Source of the DNA: Bacteroidota bacterium
Lineage (GTDB): Bacteria > Bacteroidota > Bacteroidia > Flavobacteriales > Weeksellaceae
NCBI GenBank assembly: GCA_018266955.1
Contig: JAFDZI010000049.1
Span: 1-56,500, forward strand
DNA length: 56,500 bases
Reading direction: 5' to 3'
Shown: one piece after another, positions 42,889 to 50,401 of the stretch
Layout of the letters: each line of letters begins with the position of its first letter
Numbering within the stretch: the stretch's first letter is position 1
Program-made: the position numbers and the translations under genes
Notes under the pieces: model-generated
Seen by the model: only the letters and a program-made list of their open reading frames with translations
The model's database searches: none
What the model was told of the DNA's origin: nothing

Positions 42889-43245
42889 ATGAGATTAAAA
42901 CCCATAAAAACCGAAAACGATTATAATCAAGCTTTAAATAGACTTGAAAAGATGTTTGATGCTCAACCAGGAACCAAAGAAGGTGATGAATTAGAGATTT
43001 TAGGAATTTTGATAGAAAATTATGAAAATGAAAATTTCCCAATTGATCTACCTGATCCAATAGAAGCTATCATATTTAGAATGGAACAGCTTAATTATTC
43101 TCAAAGTGATTTAGCCGAAGTTATTGGTTTAAAAAGTAGAGCAAGTGAAATCCTAAATAGAAAAAGAAAATTAACCTTGGATATGATAAGAAAAATTACA
43201 GAAAAATTACATATCCCAACAGAAGTTCTTATTCAAGCGTACTGA
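42889..43245 (+). CDS. higA: HigA-type antitoxin (XRE domain)
   Basis: The 118-residue protein has an N-terminal toxin-binding part (MRLKPIKTENDYNQALNRLE ... PGTKEGDELEILGILIENYE) and a C-terminal helix-turn-helix (YSQSDLAEVIGLKSRASEIL NRKRKLTLDMI), the normal order for HigA of higBA loci in Bacteroidota. The ATG at 42889 is preferred over earlier ATGs inside higB. It would neutralise HigB and repress the operon. Repeat R2 follows 18 bp after its stop. Confidence 0.9.
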   Translation: MRLKPIKTENDYNQALNRLEKMFDAQPGTKEGDELEILGILIENYENENFPIDLPDPIEAIIFRMEQLNYSQSDLAEVIGLKSRASEILNRKRKLTLDMIRKITEKLHIPTEVLIQAY

Positions 43246-43262
43246 AAATTATTACTTCCGCC

Positions 43263-43377
43263 AACAACCACAGTTTCGTTGGGATCGTAAATCCAACAAT
43301 GATTCACCGTGGCAGAGAACGGAACTGGTTGCCATACATCCAATATGGGTTTTTCGTGAAGTGAATTGAGGGGATTT
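43263..43377 (+). repeat. Array repeat R2, copy a
   Basis: This 115-bp sequence recurs at 45010-45124 with a single visible difference. Each copy begins within 20 bp of the stop codon of an antitoxin or toxin gene. One frame is open through both copies and ends with MIHRGRERNWLPYIQYGF and a stop, so R2 may derive from the end of a coding region. It contains CCAAC...GTTGG (43261-43282) and other partial dyads. Confidence 0.9.
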
Positions 43378-43547
43378 ATAGAGAACTGTGTGTTCTCTTT
43401 TTTTTTGGAGGTTAAAAATTTTGATTTAATTAAAAAATAGGATTAGAAAATGAAATTAGTTAAAGAAAAAAATGGTTCTACAACCTCAATAAAACTAAAT
43501 TCTTCTAACATACCAACCGAACAACAACCTTGTTAATGAAAATAAAT

Positions 43548-44111
43548 ATGAAAACAATATTTTTTGCACTCCTAATGTCTATTGCTTGTTTCGGACAACA
43601 ATTGCCATTAAGTACGGATTTAGAAACAATAACTGCAAATGCACACATCAAAGACCTCGATAATGAGTACAATAATTATATTGGCACTTGGATAGCTCAT
43701 GTTTCCAATCTTACAATTACCCTTAAAATAACAAAAGTGCTCGATAAACCATTATATTATGGTAATAAACAATATTTTTCCGATGTATTAATTGTTCAAC
43801 ATAAAATTACTGATAGCAATGGTTTAGTGCTTGAAAATTATATTAATTCTGACTTAAATATTTATAAAATTATAAGTATGCGATACAGCAAAATTAAACA
43901 ATATGTATGGTTTCGTTATGTTGGGATACAATGTGGTATTGGTAGAGGTTTGGTTAATCTTAAACTACAAGATAGCTCTAAACTAATTTGGAATTACCTA
44001 CCCACCTCTATGATTATAACACAGGAAAATTGCCCAGAGTACAATCCAAATGGTCAAACAAAAATTAATTTACCCGTTTCACCTGACAATATTATTTTCA
44101 CTAAACAATAA
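43548..44111 (+). CDS. Secreted protein, DUF6705-like
   Basis: The 187-residue protein begins with a signal peptide (MKTIFFALLMSIACFGQQ). The mature domain contains NNYIGTWIAHVSNLTITLKI, GNKQYFSDVLIVQHKI and a late single cysteine region (TQENCPEYNP). This resembles the DUF6705 group of exported Bacteroidota proteins, often multiplied and of unknown function. The start at the signal-peptide Met is preferred over upstream TTG/ATG codons. The gene lies between R2 copy a and R1 copy b and is the only non-toxin cargo of the array. Confidence 0.7.
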   Translation: MKTIFFALLMSIACFGQQLPLSTDLETITANAHIKDLDNEYNNYIGTWIAHVSNLTITLKITKVLDKPLYYGNKQYFSDVLIVQHKITDSNGLVLENYINSDLNIYKIISMRYSKIKQYVWFRYVGIQCGIGRGLVNLKLQDSSKLIWNYLPTSMIITQENCPEYNPNGQTKINLPVSPDNIIFTKQ

Positions 44112-44144
44112 TACTTGTCTTCTGCCAATCGCCAGTTTGGCGCA

Positions 44145-44268
44145 AGCGGAGTTATTCTCCATTTGGAAAATTTTCTATATTTGAAGTGTCGGTGTCGCTT
44201 CAAGTTTTGGGATTAAAGTCCCTGCCTTCGGCTAACTGGGTAAATGTTAGCCATAATTACATAAAAAA
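44145..44268 (+). repeat. Array repeat R1, copy b
   Basis: This copy shares with copy a the hairpins GGAG-TTATT-CTCC, TTGAAG...CTTCAA and GGGA-TTAAAG-TCCC. In the last dyad the arms are GGCTAAC and GTTAGCC around TGGGTAAAT, where copy a has CCAA and TTGG: sequence changed, pairing kept. The -7 box TATATTTG lies at 44176-44183. It follows the secreted-protein gene by 34 bp and precedes vapBC. Confidence 0.85.
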
Positions 44269-44301
44269 TCTGCGAAAATTTAAAATTCCGTATAAATATT
44301 C

Positions 44302-44309
44302 TATATTTG
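44302..44309 (+). promoter_or_regulatory. -7 box ahead of vapBC
   Basis: TATATTTG lies 19 bp before the antitoxin ATG. Partly overlapping copies of CCGTATAAA (44288 and 44311) flank it and could be the operator for autoregulation. Confidence 0.45.
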
Positions 44310-44328
44310 TCCGTATAAAATATTTTGT

Positions 44329-44583
44329 ATGGATTCTAAACTCACGCTTAAACTTAATGAAAGTGTAATAGTTAGAGCAAAAAAATATGCTTCTAACAAG
44401 AATATGAGTTTGTCGAGATTAGTTGAAAACTATCTAGATTCCTTAACTCGTGAACAAACTCAAGAATTTGAAATTTCGCCTTTTGTGAAAAGTATTTCAA
44501 CAGGGAAAAGTATTCCACTCAATGTGGATTTAAAAAAAATGAGAGAAGATTATATTGATTATTTGGAAGAAAAATACAAGTAA
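44329..44583 (+). CDS. VapB-like antitoxin (DUF6364 / ribbon-helix-helix)
   Basis: The 84-residue protein starts with a ribbon-helix-helix DNA-binding domain (SKLTLKLNESVIVRAKKYAS through LSRLVENYLDSL) and ends in a charged region (DLKKMREDYIDYLEEKYK) that should wrap the toxin. This is the DUF6364-type antitoxin usually paired with a PIN toxin in Bacteroidota. Its TAA is one base before the toxin ATG. Confidence 0.88.
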   Translation: MDSKLTLKLNESVIVRAKKYASNKNMSLSRLVENYLDSLTREQTQEFEISPFVKSISTGKSIPLNVDLKKMREDYIDYLEEKYK

Positions 44584-44584
44584 A

Positions 44585-45001
44585 ATGCAGAACATATTTT
44601 TGGATACAAATATTGTGGTGGACTTCCTTGGTGAAAGAGAAAACTTTTATGAGGCATCCGCTAAAGTTTTAACGCTTGCAGACCAAAAGAAAATAAAAAT
44701 TTTCACGACATCAAATACTATTTCGACAACTTATTATATAATTTCAAAATATGAAAATTCAAGAATCGCTATAGAAAAAATTAGAAAGTTTAAACTTCTT
44801 TGTTCAATTTCCATAACTGATGATGAGGTAATAGAAAAGGCAATTAATTCAAATTTTAAGGATTTTGAAGATGCGATACAATATTTTAGTGCTGTTGCGA
44901 CAGATTGTGATTTGATTATTACACGAAATGAGAAAGATTTTAAAAATGCTTTAATTCCTGTTATGAATGCTGAAAGTTATTTACAGACGCTCAAAAAGTA
45001 A
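44585..45001 (+). CDS. vapC: VapC-like PIN-domain ribonuclease toxin
   Basis: The 138-residue protein has the PIN fold: IFLDTNIVVDFLGER (first catalytic aspartate), a middle helix pair, and FEDAIQYFSAVATDCDLIIT RNEKDF with the late acidic residues that complete the metal site. VapC toxins cut tRNA or rRNA when not held by the antitoxin. The ATG at 44585 begins directly before the first strand. Unlike the HigB toxin in the same array it looks intact. Repeat R2 copy b begins nine bases after its stop. Confidence 0.9.
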   Translation: MQNIFLDTNIVVDFLGERENFYEASAKVLTLADQKKIKIFTTSNTISTTYYIISKYENSRIAIEKIRKFKLLCSISITDDEVIEKAINSNFKDFEDAIQYFSAVATDCDLIITRNEKDFKNALIPVMNAESYLQTLKK

Positions 45002-45009
45002 CTACGCAT

Positions 45010-45124
45010 AACAACCACAGTTTCGTTGGGATCGTAAATCCAACAATGATTCACCGTGGCAGAGAACGGAACCGGTTGCCATACATCCAATATGGGTTTT
45101 TCGTGAAGTGAATTGAGGGGATTT
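45010..45124 (+). repeat. Array repeat R2, copy b
   Basis: This is a near-identical copy of 43263-43377 (one difference, C for T in GGAACCGG). It runs straight into the right copy of the 76-bp boundary duplication. Confidence 0.9.
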
Positions 45125-45125
45125 G

Positions 45126-45201
45126 TTTGCAGATGTTATTTCCTAATTTTTAGAAAAAATAGTAAACTCCTTTTTTATCTTCTTTTGGGAATTGTTGTCA
45201 A
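45126..45201 (+). repeat. 76-bp boundary duplication, right copy
   Basis: This repeats the 3' end of the DGC gene and its flank (42315-42390) without the rest of the gene. It marks the end of the array; the sequence after it is the ordinary downstream flank leading to the ecotin gene. Confidence 0.85.
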
Positions 45202-45230
45202 ATATGTTAAATCCTTTAAATTCATAGAAT

Positions 45231-45260
45231 TAAAAAGCCAACTCTGTGTTTAGAGTTGGA
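45231..45260 (-). terminator. Intrinsic terminator after the ecotin gene
   Basis: CCAACTCT-6 nt-AGAGTTGG (45238-45259) is a perfect 8-bp stem. Read on the minus strand it is followed by GCTTTTTAA, so it ends the ecotin transcript. Confidence 0.85.
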
Positions 45261-45286
45261 TTGTTAACAATTGTTGTCAATTACTA

Positions 45287-45769
45287 TTAAAGGCTTTTGG
45301 CATTGTTAAATTTATTTTCGGCTTTCCATATTTTGTATTTTACCTCCATGTTTTTGGGAACATAAAGCACAATCGGTAGTTTGCTGTTATATCTTAATAA
45401 TTCTGGCTGAATGTAGATGAATTGCTTGTTTTTCTTACCATCCGGACATGCCATCATGGTGCTGGTTGCTTGTCCGTTAGATGCTACTTCGTAGTAGTTG
45501 TATCCCCATCCCTCTAGGTTTTTCTCCTCCATGGTTCCTCCCATTCTGTGTTGGTTGCAATCAACCAATTGGGTTTTACCAACAAAAACTTCTACTTTCA
45601 TATTGTTTTCGTTTTTAGAAGCCGGAACTTTTATAAATACTTGTTTGTATCCTTCTTTTGCCTTAGGGACCATTTTTATTTCTTTTTCTAATCCATTGGT
45701 AGAAGTTTTTTGTGCCATCATAGGAGTTGCAAAAGCCATTGCTAGTACCATTAGAGCTATTTTTTTCAT
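45287..45769 (-). CDS. eco: Ecotin, periplasmic serine protease inhibitor
   Basis: Ecotin is a dimeric inhibitor of trypsin-fold proteases, which it holds in the periplasm. The 160-residue protein has a signal peptide (MKKIALMVLAMAFATPMMAQ) and clear ecotin phrases: KVEVFVGKTQLVDCNQHRMG, LEGWGYNYYEV, the reactive-loop segment ATSTMMACPDGKKNKQFI (Thr-Met-Met before the Cys, giving a methionine P1) and LLRYNSKLPIVLYVPKNMEV KYKIWKAE. The two cysteines that form the conserved disulphide are present. It is a single-gene unit with its own terminator. Confidence 0.95.
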   Translation of the reverse strand: MKKIALMVLAMAFATPMMAQKTSTNGLEKEIKMVPKAKEGYKQVFIKVPASKNENNMKVEVFVGKTQLVDCNQHRMGGTMEEKNLEGWGYNYYEVASNGQATSTMMACPDGKKNKQFIYIQPELLRYNSKLPIVLYVPKNMEVKYKIWKAENKFNNAKSL

Positions 45770-45870
45770 AATTTTGAATTTTATATTATTATTAATTAAT
45801 ACTTAAAAATGTTCCTTTTTTGTTTGAACTAAACAATCGTTTGCAAAAATGTTGCCAAAGCTTTATTTTC

Positions 45871-46086
45871 CTATTGTTCTAATGCCTCTATTTTGAAACC
45901 TGCCTTCTGAATAATTTCTATAATTTCTTCTTTGCTTAGATTTTCTGTACTAACGGTTAATATTTTGTCTGGGTTATCCGTATCTACTTTCCACTCGGTT
46001 ATATTATTAGCTTTGTCTAAATGAGGTTTTACTGCATTTATACATCCGCCACAATTGATGTTGGTTTTAAATTGAAATGTATTCAT
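45871..46086 (-). CDS. Heavy-metal-associated (HMA) domain protein, copper chaperone-like
   Basis: This 71-residue protein is one HMA domain with the metal motif NCGGC (residues 11-15) and the ferredoxin-like pattern ending EEIIEIIQKAGFKIEAL. It should carry Cu(I) to the neighbouring ATPase. It lies 36 bp after copA on the same strand and is probably co-transcribed. Confidence 0.9.
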   Translation of the reverse strand: MNTFQFKTNINCGGCINAVKPHLDKANNITEWKVDTDNPDKILTVSTENLSKEEIIEIIQKAGFKIEALEQ

Positions 46087-46121
46087 TTTTTTATTTTTTG
46101 GGTTAATGATTGTAAATATTT

Positions 46122-48536
46122 TTAATTTTCACTGAATTTTAATCGCAAACTGTTGGTTACCACACTTACGCTACTCAAAGCCATGGCAGCTCCTGCAATC
46201 ATAGGGTCGAGTAAAAAACCGTTAATGGGATATAAGATTCCCGCTGCCAAAGGTATGCCAATGATATTGTAGATAAATGCCCAGAATAAATTTTGTCTGA
46301 TGGTTTTTACGGTTTGTTGAGAAAGCGCAATGGCTTCTGGGATTTTTTTTAAGTCAGAAGAAATTATGGTCATTTTAGCTACTTCCATGGCTATATCACT
46401 GCCTTTTCCCATGGCAATACTTACCTCTGCTGTTGCCAAAGCCGTACTGTCATTAATTCCATCGCCTACCATGGCTACTATTTTGCCGCTTTCTTGTAAT
46501 TTTTTTATATAATCGGCTTTGTCTTGGGGTAATGCTTCTCCTTTATAATGTTGAATAGAAACTGCCTGAGCGATTTTTTTTGCGGTTTCGTTGTTGTCAC
46601 CGGTGAGCATGTGTACTTCTATGCCCTTGTTCACTAGGGTTTCAATCGCTTGTTTTGAATTTTCTTTTATAGGATCTGATATGGATATAATGGCCAAAAT
46701 ATTTTTTCCTTTAGCAAAATAGACCACCGTTTCTCCTTTATTGGTCCATTCTTTCACTTGAGAATCGATTTTTTCATTTATATCAATTCCGTTTTCTTTG
46801 ATTAGTTTTTTATTTCCAACAAGATAAGTAACATCATTCCACTGAGCAATAACTCCTTTTCCCGTACTACTTTCGTAGTTTTGAAACTGAATATTTTGAG
46901 TATTTGGTAAAAATGAAACTACAGCTTCTGCCAAAGGATGTTCGGATTTCATTTCCATTTGTTGAAGAATATTTTGATGTTCAGCACCATCTTCAAGCCA
47001 AGTGATGTTGGTTACTTTTGGCTTTCCTTCGGTAATGGTTCCGGTTTTATCCAAAACAATGCAGTTTATTTTTTTTGCTAATTCCAAACTTTCGGCATCT
47101 TTTATCAAGATTCCTTTTTCAGCTCCTTTACCTACGCCCACCATTATGGCAGTAGGTGTTGCTAATCCCAAAGCACAAGGACAAGCGATAACCAATACTG
47201 TTATGGCAGCCATTAAACCTTGTACCCAGGCGTTGTTTCCACCAAAAAAGAGCCAAATAAAAAAGGTAAATATCGCAATTCCCATCACTGTAGGCACAAA
47301 AATACCGGCAATTTTATCCACCAGTTTTTGTACTGGAGCTTTACTTCCTTGGGCATCTTGTACGGCTTTTATGATGTGGGCTAAAAGGGTTTCGCTTCCT
47401 ACTTTTTGTGCTTTAAATTCGAAACTCCCTTTTTGGTTTAGCGTTCCGGCATATACCAAATCATTAGTTTCTTTGAAAACCGGCACAGGTTCACCGCTCA
47501 ACATACTTTCGTCTATGTAGGAATTTCCGTGAATAATAATCCCATCAACGGCGATTTTCTCTCCTGGTTTTACCAGAATTGTATCCCCAATCTCTACTTC
47601 TTCTATGGGTATTTGTTTTTCAAATCCATTGTTAATTAGGGTGATGATTTTGGGCTGTAATCCCATGAGTTTCTTCAAGGCGGTAGATGTATTTTCTTTG
47701 GCTTTGGCTTCCAAAAGTCTTCCTAGAAGAATAAATGAGATAATGACAGAAGCTGCTTCAAAATAAACATGAGGATGCAATCCTCTACTGTACCAAAATT
47801 CCGGATAAAGCATATTGAATACACTGAATAGATATGCAATGCCGGTACTTAGTGCAACTAAGGTGTCCATATTGGCCATTTTTAATTTTGCTTGTTTGAA
47901 AGCATTAACAAAAAAATCTTTTCCAAAATAAAAAACAACTGGAGTGGCAAAAAGCCACGAAATTAGGTTAGCATACGGCATATCCATAGCAAACATACCG
48001 ATAATGAAAACTGGCAAGGTGAGTATTCCCGCCCAAAGGGTTTTGTTTTTTAGGCTTTGGTATTTTTTCTGTTGAATTTCTTCTAATGTGTTTAGACTAT
48101 AATTTTTGTCTTCCAATATAATGTCGAAGCCAATTTCTTGCAAAGCCTTTTGTATGGCTTTGGGATTGGTTTCGTTGGGGAGATAATCTACTGTAAGTGT
48201 AGTGCTGGCATAATTTACAGAAGCAGAGATTACTCCTTTTAAGTTTTTCACCGCATTTTCCGAACTGGCAGCACAAGAGGCACAGGATAAATTCAGGATT
48301 GAGAAATTTTCCTTTATATGACTAACCCCATAGCCTAATTTTTTTATCGTTTCTATGGTTGTGGTAACGGTTTCGGGTTGGTTGTATGCTATTAAAACTC
48401 TTTGGTTGTTGAGTTCTACTTTGTGGCTTTGTAGATCATTTATTGTGTCTAATCCTTTTTCAATATTGTGTGCACAATGTTCGCTGTGTACATTTTCTAA
48501 AGGTAAATGTAGTTTTTTTATAGGAATGTTGGACAT
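46122..48536 (-). CDS. copA: Copper-exporting P-type ATPase
   Basis: CopA pumps Cu(I) out of the cytoplasm using ATP. The 804-residue protein has two N-terminal HMA modules, the TGE-type actuator (SMLSGEPVPV), the membrane metal site ACPCALG, the phosphorylation loop DKTGTITEGK, the HP motif (SEHPLAEAV) and the hinge MVGDGINDSTALATAEVSIA. The first HMA has HSEHCAHN with only one cysteine, so it probably cannot bind copper as normal; the second keeps CASC (C85, C88). It lies between its regulator-like AraC gene and the chaperone gene, all on the minus strand. Confidence 0.95.
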   Translation of the reverse strand: MSNIPIKKLHLPLENVHSEHCAHNIEKGLDTINDLQSHKVELNNQRVLIAYNQPETVTTTIETIKKLGYGVSHIKENFSILNLSCASCAASSENAVKNLKGVISASVNYASTTLTVDYLPNETNPKAIQKALQEIGFDIILEDKNYSLNTLEEIQQKKYQSLKNKTLWAGILTLPVFIIGMFAMDMPYANLISWLFATPVVFYFGKDFFVNAFKQAKLKMANMDTLVALSTGIAYLFSVFNMLYPEFWYSRGLHPHVYFEAASVIISFILLGRLLEAKAKENTSTALKKLMGLQPKIITLINNGFEKQIPIEEVEIGDTILVKPGEKIAVDGIIIHGNSYIDESMLSGEPVPVFKETNDLVYAGTLNQKGSFEFKAQKVGSETLLAHIIKAVQDAQGSKAPVQKLVDKIAGIFVPTVMGIAIFTFFIWLFFGGNNAWVQGLMAAITVLVIACPCALGLATPTAIMVGVGKGAEKGILIKDAESLELAKKINCIVLDKTGTITEGKPKVTNITWLEDGAEHQNILQQMEMKSEHPLAEAVVSFLPNTQNIQFQNYESSTGKGVIAQWNDVTYLVGNKKLIKENGIDINEKIDSQVKEWTNKGETVVYFAKGKNILAIISISDPIKENSKQAIETLVNKGIEVHMLTGDNNETAKKIAQAVSIQHYKGEALPQDKADYIKKLQESGKIVAMVGDGINDSTALATAEVSIAMGKGSDIAMEVAKMTIISSDLKKIPEAIALSQQTVKTIRQNLFWAFIYNIIGIPLAAGILYPINGFLLDPMIAGAAMALSSVSVVTNSLRLKFSEN

Positions 48537-48628
48537 GTTCTTTGGATTTTAAAGTGCAAAGGTCATGTTTTTAAACCTAATTTATGTTACATTATTTTGG
48601 TGAAATGTTGTAAGATTGTAAATAGAAT

Positions 48629-49195
48629 CTATATTTTGTCCAAGGGGATTCTTTTGTTGTTTTTTATTTTTTTGAAATGACTAGGACTCAGTCCGGTAAT
48701 CTTTTTGAATTGATTGCTGAGGTATGCGGTACTGGAGTAGTTTAACTGATGGGCAATTTCCTTTAAACTCAATTCATCATAAACCAAAAGTTCTTTTACC
48801 CGTTCTATTTTTTGAGCAATAGCATATTTTTCTATGGTAATACCTTCCACTTCAGAAAATAAATGCGATAAGGTAGAGTAGTCTTGGTGTAATTGTTCTA
48901 TTAAATAGTCCGAAAGATTAATGGGATTTGCCTTTTCCTCTTCACGCACCCATTGGATGATGGCGGTTTTTAGTTTTTCTATCGTTCGGCTTATTTTATC
49001 ATCAATTCTTTCGAAGCCTAATTCTTGTAGCGATTGTTCCAATAGTTTTTTTTGAGCCAGTTGTAGGTTGTTTTCCAAAATGGCTTCTCCCAGTGTGACT
49101 TGCTTGTAGGGTAAGTTTAGTTTTTCCAGAATTTGTTCAACCATTAGAATGCATCTATGGCAAACCATATTTTTGATGAATATTTTTTCAGACAT
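48629..49195 (-). CDS. AraC-type regulator with an N-terminal CxxC metal-binding-like domain
   Basis: The 188-residue protein fuses an HMA-like start (IFIKNMVCHRCILMVEQILE, with C12 and C15 in CHRC, about 1-70) to an AraC helix-turn-helix at the C-terminus (YDELSLKEIAHQLNYSSTAY LSNQFKKITGLSPSHFKK). Such a layout suggests direct sensing of Cu or a related metal, with copA 93 bp downstream as the target. This is inference from the motif and the neighbourhood. A terminator separates it from the T9SS gene upstream, so it starts its own transcript. Confidence 0.85.
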   Translation of the reverse strand: MSEKIFIKNMVCHRCILMVEQILEKLNLPYKQVTLGEAILENNLQLAQKKLLEQSLQELGFERIDDKISRTIEKLKTAIIQWVREEEKANPINLSDYLIEQLHQDYSTLSHLFSEVEGITIEKYAIAQKIERVKELLVYDELSLKEIAHQLNYSSTAYLSNQFKKITGLSPSHFKKIKNNKRIPLDKI

Positions 49196-49250
49196 GGTAA
49201 ATGTTTACGATATCCAAAATTACTCAAATAGTATTGGATTTTATTACATA

Positions 49251-49277
49251 AAAAAAGCTGACCCGAAAGTCAGCTTC
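49251..49277 (-). terminator. Intrinsic terminator after the T9SS cargo gene
   Basis: AAGCTGAC-6 nt-GTCAGCTT (49255-49276) is a perfect 8-bp stem; on the minus strand a run of seven T follows. It ends transcription from 49286 and insulates the AraC regulator gene. Confidence 0.88.
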
Positions 49278-49285
49278 TATTCAAC

Positions 49286-50050
49286 TTATTTTTTGATGAA
49301 TTTCTGTATGTTTTTCTTATTGTTCTCCGTGGTTATTTCTAAGAAATAAACGCCAGATGCAAGTTGTTGTACATTCAATTGATTGTTTTTGCTTCGGTCA
49401 TTCAAAATCATTTGACCATTTGCGTTGATCACGGATTTTGAAATTATTTTCTCATTGGTTTTAATGTTAATAATTTCCTGCACCGGATTAGGGAAAATAG
49501 ATAGTTGGAAGTCAATATTGGAAGCTTCTGTTGTTCCCAAAGTTTGTCCAGTTTTGATACTTTGGTTGGGAACATCGTTGTAAGCATAACTTTTTACAGT
49601 GATGGTTCCGTTGTTGGAGTTCACCAATATCCAGCCATAGTATTTGTTGTTGCCAATTTTGAAAGTGGTTCCAATATAAGAATCACCATTGGGGAACATA
49701 TCGCTGGTACCCGCCCAAAATGGATTAATATAAGCGTCGCCTTCTGCAGCAAAATTAGAACCCGATCCGACAACGACTCCTGTATTCAAACTTTTCATTA
49801 CATCCCAATTGCTGGTTGCCATGGTGCCTACGGTTACGAAATTTACATTATTGGGGTCAAAATAAGATTCAATTGAAGAATCAAATTCGCTGAAAGTAAA
49901 TTCGGTTGTTCCATCATTGTTAAAATCGAAGTTTAAACTTGCTCCAGTGTCGGTTGTGAAGGTGAAGTCGGTGATGTCTCTAACCACAATGTTGGCTTTT
50001 GAAAAGAATGAAGCGCAGCATAAAACCGCAGAAAATAGAATTTTTTTCAT
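49286..50050 (-). CDS. Secreted protein with type IX secretion (T9SS type A) sorting domain
   Basis: The 254-residue protein has a signal peptide (MKKILFSAVLCCASFFSKA), a beta-rich domain of about 150 residues (FNFDFNNDGTTEFTFSEFD, then GDSYIGTTFKIGNNKYYGWI) and a C-terminal T9SS sorting domain (FQLSIFPNPVQEIINIK through ASGVYFLEITTENNKKNIQK FIKK). The sorting domain is removed when the protein is moved across the outer membrane and attached to the surface or released. The middle domain has a calcium-like DFNNDGTTEF motif; its ligand is unknown. A single-gene unit. Confidence 0.88.
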   Translation of the reverse strand: MKKILFSAVLCCASFFSKANIVVRDITDFTFTTDTGASLNFDFNNDGTTEFTFSEFDSSIESYFDPNNVNFVTVGTMATSNWDVMKSLNTGVVVGSGSNFAAEGDAYINPFWAGTSDMFPNGDSYIGTTFKIGNNKYYGWILVNSNNGTITVKSYAYNDVPNQSIKTGQTLGTTEASNIDFQLSIFPNPVQEIINIKTNEKIISKSVINANGQMILNDRSKNNQLNVQQLASGVYFLEITTENNKKNIQKFIKK

Positions 50051-50401
50051 AAAAAAATCAATTTTAGTTAATTTTTATTTTTTTTATTTTGTTAAATCGC
50101 TGCAAAAATAATTAATTACATATTAATATCAAAGAAGTGTTGCGAATAATTTATGAAATTTAAAGAATGTTAAGGTATTATGTAATGCTTAATTGCTTTT
50201 ATTTTAAAATGAAGCTTCTGATAATGATATTAAATAAGATGAAATGAAGCGAGGCCTTTTTAACGAAATGTTTTTTTTAATCATTCAATGAGATTTTTTC
50301 GTTTAATAATTGATTCGCTTAATAAAAATAAAATCATTGAGATTTTAAGTGACCAAACTCTTCAATTTTCTTTATATTTGATACTTCAAAATAAATTAAC
50401 A
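50051..50401 (+). promoter_or_regulatory. Divergent intergenic region with -7 box for the HMG-CoA reductase gene
   Basis: TATATTTG at 50373-50380 lies 21 bp before the ATG at 50402. A longer reading of the reductase from 50288 would run through this box, which supports the shorter start. Nothing else is recognised in the 351 bp. Confidence 0.5.

Noticed and set aside
43263..43345. A minus-strand ORF (MATSSVLCHGESLLDLRSQR...) in R2
   Set aside because: It is short and overlaps an equally open plus-strand frame; one 115-bp repeat being open on both strands is not evidence for a gene.
42390..45124. Reading R1 and R2 as ordinary integron attC sites
   Set aside because: The required RYYYAAC and GTTRRRY cores were not found in matching positions and no integron integrase is in the window. 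The array itself is kept as a finding.
47002..47520. A 172-codon plus-strand frame inside copA
   Set aside because: It is antisense to the conserved P-type ATPase core and its composition mirrors that gene.
50288..50401. An N-terminal extension of HMG-CoA reductase
   Set aside because: The extension would be encoded across a TATATTTG promoter box and does not resemble the family; the ATG at 50402 gives the usual length.
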